A stretch of DNA of 11,870 bases from JALYQB01 sp035640155. Lineage in GTDB: Bacteria > Actinomycetota > Actinomycetes > Mycobacteriales > Pseudonocardiaceae. The notes beneath the pieces are model-generated. The model made no database searches. It saw nothing but the letters and a program-made list of their open reading frames with translations, and was not told the DNA's origin. The position numbers and the translations under genes were made by a program. This document shows, one piece after another, positions 7,237 through 11,870 of this stretch. The number at the start of each line of letters is the position of its first letter. Position 1 is the first letter of the stretch. The stretch lies in assembly GCA_035640155.1 (NCBI GenBank), contig DASQWR010000161.1, positions 1 to 11,870 on the forward strand, given 5' to 3'.

Positions 7237-8139
7237 CCGGATCCCGACGAGCTCCGCGGTGCGCTCCCAGAGCCCGCAGGCAAGCTCCGGGTCCCGCGCC
7301 GCAGTGCTCGCCGCCGCCCTGACCGGGGCACCTCGGGTCTCGCCGAGGCCACCCGGACCGAAGTACTCCCCGCCCCGGACATCGGGCGCCGTCGCCGCGT
7401 AGAGCTGCGGCAACGTGCCGGTCACCACGCCCTGCGTGACCAGCTTGTTGCCCAGCGAGACCAGCGGCGCGAGCAGCGGCAGGCGCATCCGGACTGAGTT
7501 CGCGCTCAGCTCCGTGTCGGTGAGCCCGGGATGCGCGGCGACGCTGAGCAGGTTTCGACCGGCGGCCCGCGCTCGGCGGTCCAGCTCGAAGGCGAACAGC
7601 AGGTTCGCCAGCTTGGACTGGCTGTAGGCGGTGAGCGGGCTGTAGCGCCGATGCTTGAAGTTCAGGTCGTCGACGTCGAGCCCGCCCCCGCGGTGGGCGA
7701 GGCTGGACAGCGTCACCACCCGGGCGCCCGGGCGCAGCGCCGGTGCGAGCAGCCAGGTGAGCGCGGCGTGCCCGAGATGGTTCGTGCCGATCTGCAGCTC
7801 GAAACCGTCCGCGGTGCGTCGATGCGGGGTGGCCATCACGCCGGCGTTGTTCACCAGCACGTCCAGCGCGTTGCCGGTGCGCTCCCGGATCTCCGCCGCG
7901 GCCTTGCGCACCGAGGCGAGATCGGCGAGGTCGAGCTCGACCAACCACGCGGTGCCTCCTGCCCGCACCTGCTCCACCGCCCGGCGGCCACGCTCGGGAT
8001 CGCGGCAGCCCATCAGCACGGTCGCGCCACGGCGGGCGAGCACGATAGCGGTCTGGAGGCCGAGGCCGGAGTTCGCGCCCGTGACGAGAACGGTGCGTCC
8101 GGCCTGGTCAGGAATGTCGTCGGCGCTCCAGCGGCTCAC
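7222..8139 (-). CDS. Short-chain dehydrogenase/reductase, NAD(P)-dependent
   Basis: A 305-residue SDR oxidoreductase of the retinol dehydrogenase / WW-domain oxidoreductase-like type. Dinucleotide binding is shown by TGANSGLG (20-27), an Asp at 70 in LDLAD and NNAG (97-100). The catalytic set is S145 or S146 in TLSSLAHRGG, Y172 and K176 in YSQSK, and AAHPGLTDTEL follows (201-211). The frame extends to 8385, but the upstream part is arginine-rich antisense sequence with no relatives I know. The GTG at 8139 (MSRWSADDIPDQAGRT) places the Rossmann strand at the usual distance, and AGGGA lies seven bases upstream. The substrate cannot be told. It precedes lipA in the same direction but has no known link to lipoate; it is part of the 2-kb segment that separates lipA from lipB. 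Confidence 0.92.
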   Translation of the reverse strand: MSRWSADDIPDQAGRTVLVTGANSGLGLQTAIVLARRGATVLMGCRDPERGRRAVEQVRAGGTAWLVELDLADLASVRKAAAEIRERTGNALDVLVNNAGVMATPHRRTADGFELQIGTNHLGHAALTWLLAPALRPGARVVTLSSLAHRGGGLDVDDLNFKHRRYSPLTAYSQSKLANLLFAFELDRRARAAGRNLLSVAAHPGLTDTELSANSVRMRLPLLAPLVSLGNKLVTQGVVTGTLPQLYAATAPDVRGGEYFGPGGLGETRGAPVRAAASTAARDPELACGLWERTAELVGIRPDPA

Positions 8140-8199
8140 GTCCCCATCCCTACCGGTGTGCCGGTGGTGGTGCCACCCGGGCGGCGACTGTCGCCGATC

Positions 8200-8476
8200 G
8201 TGGACCTGAGGATTACGAGGGGTTCTTCCGATCCGACCACTACTCGCGATAGACACGCGCGACGGGCTGCCCGGCCCCACCGACGCGTGGCTCACGCGTG
8301 CCGGACTGGCTCGGGAGACGTCGCGGCTGCGGCGCGGCACGCCCGCCGAGGTCACCGACCGGATCGGACGCTGGCGCGAGGCCACCGGCGTCAGCAGGCT
8401 CTCCCTGCAAATCCTCGACCTCGGCGACCTCGACCACGTCGAGTTCGTCGCCGAGCAGATCCTGCCGGCGGCCTGA
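8200..8476 (+). pseudogene. Remnant of an F420-dependent LLM-family oxidoreductase (Rv1855c-like, TIGR03560 type)
   Basis: Pieces of one protein occur in order in three frames. Frame 1 from GTG 8200 reads MDLRI, the usual start. Frame 0 from 8214 reads YEGFFRSDHYS, then meets a TAG at 8250. Frame 2 from 8261 reads DGLPGPTDAWLTRAGLARE and SRLRRGT, then passes directly to PAEVTDRIGRW and ends LSLQILDLGDLDHVEFVAEQILPAA (stop 8474-8476; quoted pieces are separate). In the intact family, as I recall it, about 25 residues lie between the first two pieces, and about 170 residues, the core of the TIM barrel, between LGT and the C-terminal segment. About 277 bases thus remain of some 900. The gene has at least two deletions and one frameshift and cannot be functional. 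No alignment was run. Confidence 0.82.
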
Positions 8477-8571
8477 CCAACCGGGCACAGCGCGCTCGTA
8501 AGCCCGTTCGGCGCGATATGTCAGACCACGTCGATAGCGTCGGCGACATAACCGAGGTCGAGGAGACCGCG

Positions 8572-9168
8572 ATGACCGAACCCGAGGTGTTCGTACTGGC
8601 AGACGAGGCGCTCGTCGGTGTCGTCAGCCAGATCCGCAACGACCAGTGGCCGATGGAGATGCCGGCCGACTTCGCGATGTCGCAGCGGGACCACACGCCC
8701 ACCTTGCGGGAGGTGGTGAACTACCACGCCTACGACGACGCGTGGGTGCCCGACATGCTCGAGGGGCTGACGATGGACGAGGCCGGGCGCGACAAGTTCG
8801 ACGGGGACCTGCTCGGTTCGGACCCGGTCGCGAGCTTCACGGCCATCGCGCGGACGGCGTGCGCGGCGGCGCGCAGCCTCGACGACCTGGACCGCACCGT
8901 GCATTGCTCGTTCGGCGACTTCCCGGCCCGCGAGTACTTCTGGCAGATCAACTCGTTCCGGGGCCTGCGCGCCCACGACATCGCCGTGGTCATCGGTGTC
9001 GAACCCGACCTGCCCGCCGAGCTGGTGCAGGGGTTGTGGGACGAGATCAGCCCGCATGTCGAGGAGTGGCGCGCGATCGGCGTGTTCCCCGCCGCCGTGC
9101 GGGTGCCCGACGACGCACCCCTCCTGGACCGCCTGCTCGGGTTGACCGGTCGCGATCCGCGCCGGTGA
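8572..9168 (+). CDS. DinB/mycothiol-dependent maleylpyruvate isomerase-like protein (TIGR03086 type)
   Basis: A 198-residue soluble protein of the DinB-like four-helix family common in actinomycetes. In-frame ATGs exist at 8518 and 8572; the latter has AGGAG (8561-8565) six bases upstream and is chosen, with N-terminus MTEPEVFVLADEALVGVV. Family landmarks are PTLREVVNYH (43-52) with a candidate metal histidine H52, RGLRAHDIAVVIG (130-142) with H135, and the C-terminal VFPAAVRVPDDAPLLDRLLGLTGRDP (171-196, described in two parts: FPAAV and the LLGLTGRDP end). Some relatives use mycothiol as cofactor; most have no assigned substrate. The usual CPGWT-type segment is replaced by QWPMEMPADFAM. The gene runs against its flanking genes, ends nine bases from the lipB stop and is the only intact plus-strand gene in the lipA-lipB gap. 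Family placement is fairly secure; activity is not. Confidence 0.85.
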   Translation: MTEPEVFVLADEALVGVVSQIRNDQWPMEMPADFAMSQRDHTPTLREVVNYHAYDDAWVPDMLEGLTMDEAGRDKFDGDLLGSDPVASFTAIARTACAAARSLDDLDRTVHCSFGDFPAREYFWQINSFRGLRAHDIAVVIGVEPDLPAELVQGLWDEISPHVEEWRAIGVFPAAVRVPDDAPLLDRLLGLTGRDPRR

Positions 9169-9177
9169 ACGCTGGGA

Positions 9178-9924
9178 TCAGTGGCCTGCGATCGCGGCAT
9201 CGAACAGCGCGAGCCCGGCCGGCTCGGGCGCGCGGGGCAGCTCGTGATCGGTGACCGCAAGGCGCCCGTCGAGGGCGTCGAGGACCGCGCGCTGCACTGC
9301 GGGCAGCACGGCGTCAACCCCGACGGTGCGGCCGAGCTCGGCGGACAGCGACGTCACGCCCGCATCGGCGAGACCACAGGGCACGATGCGGTCGAACGCG
9401 GCCAGGTCAGGGTCACAGTTGAGGGCGAACCCGTGCATCGTCACCCCGCGCGCAACCCGCACCCCGACCGCCGCAACCTTTCGCTCGGGGCGCCCGGCCC
9501 CGGACGGCAACCACACCCCGGATCGGCCCGCCACCCGTCCACCGTCCAGCCCGAGGTCGGCGCACACCGTGATCAGGGCTTCCTCGAGGCGCCGCACGTA
9601 GTCGACCACGTCGACGGGGTCGGCGAGGCGCACCAGGGGGTAACCCACGAGCTGGCCCGGGCCATGCCAGGTGATCTTGCCGCCGCGGTCCACGTCAACC
9701 ACCGGGGTGCCGTCAGTGGGACGCTCGGCTGGCAACGTGCGGCGGCCGGCGGTGTACACCGACGGGTGCTCGAGCAGCAGCAGGACGTCCGGCCCCGTGC
9801 CCTCTGCCCGGGCAGTGGCGATCTCGCGCTGCAGCGCCCACGCCTGCTCGTAGTCCACCGTACCGGGACGGCGGACGTGCACCGGAGCGGCTGCGGTCCG
9901 GCACGAGCGGAACGCGGTGCTCAC
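9178..9924 (-). CDS. lipB: Octanoyl-[ACP]:protein N-octanoyltransferase
   Basis: LipB moves the octanoyl group from acyl carrier protein to the lysine of lipoyl domains; LipA then adds sulfur. The 248-residue protein shows RGGKITWHGPGQ (80-91) followed by YP, the catalytic Lys149 in ERKVAAVGV, MHGFALNC (163-170) and the catalytic Cys183 in VPCGLADAGVTS. The frame is open upstream to 10023, but those residues come from the neighbouring gene scar. GTG at 9924 (MSTAFRSCRT) is chosen because the remaining length suits the family. The start shares the 4-base GTGA with the stop of the scar's last frame, suggesting former translational coupling to a gene now deleted. A TACTCT at 9937-9932, seven bases upstream, could provide a leaderless transcript now. 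No Shine-Dalgarno is evident. Confidence 0.97.
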   Translation of the reverse strand: MSTAFRSCRTAAAPVHVRRPGTVDYEQAWALQREIATARAEGTGPDVLLLLEHPSVYTAGRRTLPAERPTDGTPVVDVDRGGKITWHGPGQLVGYPLVRLADPVDVVDYVRRLEEALITVCADLGLDGGRVAGRSGVWLPSGAGRPERKVAAVGVRVARGVTMHGFALNCDPDLAAFDRIVPCGLADAGVTSLSAELGRTVGVDAVLPAVQRAVLDALDGRLAVTDHELPRAPEPAGLALFDAAIAGH

Positions 9925-10051
9925 GCGCCGGAGAGTACCCGGCGGCGGGTGGTCCGCAGCTCCCGCAGCACCGCACGGGCCGCCCGGCGCGCTACAGGTG
10001 GCGGGCCGCGGTGAGCCCGGCACCCACTACAACCGCGTCCAGCAGAGCCAT
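9921..10051 (-). pseudogene. Scar of a deleted FAD-dependent oxidoreductase gene (both ends fused)
   Basis: The stop of the TIGR01777 gene overlaps an ATG as TGATG (10053-10049), preceded by GGAG. This ATG opens MALLDAVVVGAGLTAARHL and a TAG (9994-9992). VVVGAGL-TAARHL is the start of an FAD-binding Rossmann fold (usual form VVVGAGLAGLTAARHL), and RAGRPV continues it past the stop. In another frame, from 9995, VARRAARAVLREL runs to a TGA at 9923-9921 that overlaps the lipB GTG as GTGA. RRAARAVL is typical of the C-terminal helix of flavin amine oxidase-like proteins. The simplest reading is that a gene once coupled to both neighbours lost nearly all its interior. Evidence is motif likeness plus the two overlaps; the parts are too short for certainty. 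Confidence 0.55.
9932..9937 (-). promoter_or_regulatory. Candidate -10 for leaderless lipB transcript
   Basis: TACTCT on the minus strand fits TAnnnT, and seven bases separate it from the GTG start of lipB. It lies inside the scar of the deleted upstream gene, so it may be chance, or a promoter that became useful after the deletion. Confidence 0.35.
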
Positions 10052-10944
10052 CAGGTCTCCACCGCCGCCGTCACCGCCGCGTCGATCGTCGGGTGCGCGA
10101 ACGGGTAGCCGTGCTTCTCCAGCACCATCGGGCGAACCCGCGGGCCGGTGAGCACGAGCTCCTCGGCGAGCTCCACACCCCGCGCGGCCTTGAGTGCGAG
10201 CCCGGGTACGACGAGCGCCGCTGGGCGGTGCAGTGCCTCGCCCAGCGCGCGGGTGAACTCCGCGTTCGTCGCCGCGTTCGGACCGACGACGTTCACCGGC
10301 CCGCGCACCGACTCCTGCTCCAGCGCGAACCGGATGACGCCCACCGCGTCCTCCAGCGAGATCCACGGCATGAACTGGCGGCCGCTGCCGAGCCGCCCGC
10401 CCAGGCCGAGGGCGAAGATCGGCCGCAACTGTCCCACCAGGCCGCCGGAGCGGGAGATCACGACGCCACTGCGGGTGAGGACGACCCGCGCGCCCGCGTC
10501 CTGCGCCGCGGCGGTCGCGGCCTCCCAGTCCTGGCAGACCCCGGCGAGGAAGCCGCGGCCGGCGGGCTCGGTCTCGTCGACGGTCCGTTCTCCGGTGTCG
10601 CCGTAGTAGTTGGCCCCAGACGCGTTGAGCAGCATCGGCACGCCGCGCTCCGCGACCGCTGCTGCGAGCACCTCGGTCGGCACCACGCGGCTGTCGCGCA
10701 GCTGCTGCTTGTACTCCCCGGTCCAGCGCCTGTCGCCGATCCCGACCCCGCACAGGTTGACCACGGCGTCCGCGCCCTCCAGCGCGTCGTCGTCGAGGCG
10801 GCCGGCGGGCGGGTCCCAGCCGCGCTCGTCCGGGACGGTCGGCCTGCGGCGGACGAGCCGGACCACATCGTGACCGGCCTGGCGCAGCAGTGGCACCAGG
10901 GCCGTGCCGACGAGGCCGGACGAGCCAGCGAGCACCACGCGCAT
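10051..10944 (-). CDS. TIGR01777 family NAD(P)-dependent epimerase-like protein (DUF1731 C-terminus)
   Basis: An extended-SDR protein of 297 residues, related in position to mycobacterial Rv2216 and in family to E. coli YfcH. The nucleotide site is GSSGLVG (7-13) with GxxGxxG spacing. Other landmarks are NLCGVGIGDRRWT (63-75), NASGANYYGDTGE (107-119), RSGVVIS (158-164) and FMPWISLEDA (191-200). The C-terminal helical part (about 241-290, LVLTGPRVRPMVLEKHGYPF near 263-282) is the DUF1731 domain. The start ATG 10944 places the first strand (MRVVLAG) at residue 1; an ATG six codons upstream is possible but unlikely. Substrate and role are unknown. It lies 109 bases after the peptidase E gene, and its stop overlaps the ATG of the scar before lipB. 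Confidence 0.93.
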   Translation of the reverse strand: MRVVLAGSSGLVGTALVPLLRQAGHDVVRLVRRRPTVPDERGWDPPAGRLDDDALEGADAVVNLCGVGIGDRRWTGEYKQQLRDSRVVPTEVLAAAVAERGVPMLLNASGANYYGDTGERTVDETEPAGRGFLAGVCQDWEAATAAAQDAGARVVLTRSGVVISRSGGLVGQLRPIFALGLGGRLGSGRQFMPWISLEDAVGVIRFALEQESVRGPVNVVGPNAATNAEFTRALGEALHRPAALVVPGLALKAARGVELAEELVLTGPRVRPMVLEKHGYPFAHPTIDAAVTAAVET

Positions 10945-10990
10945 GCCGGAATCATCCCGCATTCGGAGCCCCGCCGCAGACCGCGCTCGG

Positions 10991-11054
10991 CTGTGTCCGT
11001 GGTTCGCTAGCTGCGCTCGCTGCTGTGTTCGTTGGTTCGCTCGCTGCGCTCGCT
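10991..11054. repeat. Tandem ~32-bp intergenic repeat (GCGAGCGCAGCGAGC type)
   Basis: Two copies lie side by side at 10991-11021 and 11023-11054, differing by two substitutions and one inserted T. Each ends in the GGTTCGCT / GCTGCGCTCGCT motif; read on the minus strand the core is GCGAGCGCAGCGAGC. The array begins at the TGA of the peptidase E gene and fills most of the gap to the TIGR01777 gene. When translated it gives SERSERTNEH-like strings, which I remember as recurrent false C-termini in actinomycete annotations, so a dispersed genomic repeat is likely. It could act as a terminator or in RNA processing. Confidence 0.75.
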
Positions 11055-11788
11055 CACGTGGGCAGGGCGCGGGGTTCGATGCGCTCCTCGACCGCCGTCC
11101 CATCGGGCGCCCGCCGCACCACATAGGCGCTCTGGCCGGGCCGCTCGGTGACCGCCTCGACGAACTCGGTTCCGCGGTAGTGCAGCCCGACCCCGTTGTC
11201 CGTGCAGTACGACGTCGGCAAGGTGCCCTCCGCGACCAGGCGGTGCGCGAGTGGGCGGCGCTGCGCCTCGGCGTCGTAGTGCGGCGCGTTGCCGTATGGA
11301 AGCAGGCCCAGGCAGTCGGTCACCGGTCGCAACTGTGGGCCGAACGAGTCCGTGCTGCCGCCGACGTGCCAGCACAGCGAGCCCGCCGACGCCCCCGCCA
11401 GCACCACGCCGACCTCCCACACCCGGCGGAAGACCGTGTCCAGCCCGTGTGCCCGCCAGACGGCCAGGAGGTTCACCACGCTGCCGCCCATCACCCAGAC
11501 CACGTCCTGGGCCAGCAGGTGCGCCTCGACATCCTCCACCGACGGCATCGGGAACAGGTCGAGCCGGGTCGTCTCGAAGCCGGCAACCCGCCCGGCGTCC
11601 GCGATCCGGCCGGCGTGGTGCGCCTGGTCGCCGGTCGCAGTGCCGACGGTGCACAGCCGCGGCACCCGCCCGTGCACGCCGGACAGCTCGACGGCGCGCT
11701 GCACCAGCGCGCCGAACTCCCACTCGGTGCGGCGCCCGGCCCGGAGGCCGCCGGAGGTGGCGAGAATCGTCGGAGCGTCTGCGGGCAT
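11054..11788 (-). CDS. Peptidase E-like protein, family S51
   Basis: A 244-residue cytoplasmic protein of the S51 family, which includes alpha-aspartyl dipeptidase and cyanophycinase relatives. The nucleophile motif is AGASAGS (131-137) with Ser134. VMGGSVVNLL (99-108) matches the preceding GG-N loop. H170 in GNAPHYD and Asp197 in CTDNG are further conserved positions. The ATG at 11788 gives MPADAPTILATSGG, with the first beta strand right after it. It starts only four bases after the sucB stop, without a clear Shine-Dalgarno, so translation is probably coupled to sucB. The stop TGA merges into the intergenic repeat. The mycobacterial block, as I recall it, does not have this gene here. Natural substrate is unknown; a dipeptidase role is a family inference. 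Confidence 0.9.
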   Translation of the reverse strand: MPADAPTILATSGGLRAGRRTEWEFGALVQRAVELSGVHGRVPRLCTVGTATGDQAHHAGRIADAGRVAGFETTRLDLFPMPSVEDVEAHLLAQDVVWVMGGSVVNLLAVWRAHGLDTVFRRVWEVGVVLAGASAGSLCWHVGGSTDSFGPQLRPVTDCLGLLPYGNAPHYDAEAQRRPLAHRLVAEGTLPTSYCTDNGVGLHYRGTEFVEAVTERPGQSAYVVRRAPDGTAVEERIEPRALPT

Positions 11789-11792
11789 GGGA

Positions 11793-11870
11793 CTACAGAC
11801 CGAGGTCCGCCTCGAAGGCGCCTTCCTCCAGCCGCTGCTTCACGGTGGACAGGAAGCGGGCCGCATCCGC
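11793..11870 (-). CDS. sucB: C-terminal end of 2-oxoacid dehydrogenase E2 (dihydrolipoamide acyltransferase), partial
   Basis: The last 25 residues and the TAG stop are present: ADAARFLSTVKQRLEE then GAFEADLGL. This matches the end of actinobacterial E2 components, where it directly follows the catalytic DHRxVDG motif (outside the window). E2 carries lipoyl groups made by LipB and LipA and transfers succinyl or acetyl groups to CoA. The position, next to TIGR01777 and lipB, corresponds to mycobacterial sucB/dlaT (Rv2215). Whether it serves pyruvate or 2-oxoglutarate dehydrogenase cannot be told from this piece. Only the tail is seen, so the call rests on a short match plus context. Confidence 0.8.
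   Translation of the reverse strand, partial: ADAARFLSTVKQRLEEGAFEADLGL

Noticed and set aside
6071..7402. 443-codon open frame on the + strand over lipA
   Set aside because: Antisense shadow of lipA caused by high GC; no family motifs, and lipA is certain.
8517..8550. TATGTC / GACATA inverted repeat before the TIGR03086-type gene
   Set aside because: Only six bases per arm with a 22-base gap; easily chance, and no regulator gene is adjacent.
8518..8571. Upstream ATG giving the TIGR03086-type protein 18 more residues
   Set aside because: No ribosome-binding site, whereas AGGAG stands six bases before the ATG at 8572. The extra residues do not look like the family start.
7531..9168. 545-codon open frame on the + strand
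   Set aside because: Only its last 199 codons are the TIGR03086-type gene. The upstream part is antisense to the SDR gene, then one frame of the LLM relic, with arginine- and alanine-rich low-complexity translation.
9181..10014. 277-codon open frame on the + strand over lipB
   Set aside because: Antisense shadow of lipB.
10945..11124. Upstream extension of the TIGR01777 gene to 11124
   Set aside because: The added residues are translation of the intergenic repeat; MRVVLAG at 10944 is the natural start of the Rossmann fold.
1..11870. CRISPR array, tRNA, riboswitch, insertion sequence or defence system
   Set aside because: No spaced repeat array, cloverleaf, transposase or recognised defence protein was seen on either strand.

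Overview
The window is very GC-rich DNA of an actinomycete, most likely a member of the Pseudonocardiaceae (Pseudonocardia or a relative). The grounds are GTG starts, strong third-position G/C bias, and a gene order that matches, as I recall it, the mycobacterial block glnE / glnA1 / RDD protein / DUF4191 protein / lipA / lipB / TIGR01777 protein / sucB. I cannot name the species from sequence alone.

Left part (1-5369), nitrogen assimilation. The 3' nine-tenths of glnE (glutamine synthetase adenylyl-transferase/removase, + strand) run to 2710, followed by two hairpins and a small unrecognised acidic-tailed protein gene (2880-3215, +). Facing them is glnA (type I glutamine synthetase, - strand), which carries the adenylylation tyrosine that GlnE would modify. 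Its upstream region holds a four-part GlnR box (4807-4844) overlapping the -35 of a candidate promoter, so this glnA appears controlled at both transcription and enzyme level. An RDD membrane protein gene diverges from glnA.

Middle part (5370-8139), all on the - strand: an SDR oxidoreductase, lipA (lipoyl synthase) and a DUF4191 membrane protein, in that transcription order. A 16-bp tandem repeat fills the SDR-lipA gap.

Between lipA and lipB lies about 2 kb that breaks the usual lipoate pair: the SDR gene, a heavily decayed F420-dependent LLM oxidoreductase pseudogene (8200-8476, +) and an intact DinB/maleylpyruvate-isomerase-like (TIGR03086-type) gene (8572-9168, +).

Right part (9178-11870), all on the - strand: the end of sucB (E2 of a 2-oxoacid dehydrogenase, a lipoylated enzyme), an S51 peptidase E-like gene, a TIGR01777 NAD-dependent epimerase-like gene and lipB (octanoyltransferase). 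A 131-bp scar between the TIGR01777 gene and lipB looks like the fused two ends of a deleted FAD-dependent oxidoreductase gene, still overlapping both neighbours in translational-coupling style. LipB and LipA make the lipoyl group that the sucB product needs, so the right half is a lipoate/2-oxoacid dehydrogenase neighbourhood.

I see no tRNA, rRNA, CRISPR array, insertion sequence or phage gene. I found no undescribed multi-gene system. The most noteworthy items are the two gene scars, the GlnR box, the tandem repeats and the unrecognised small gene.
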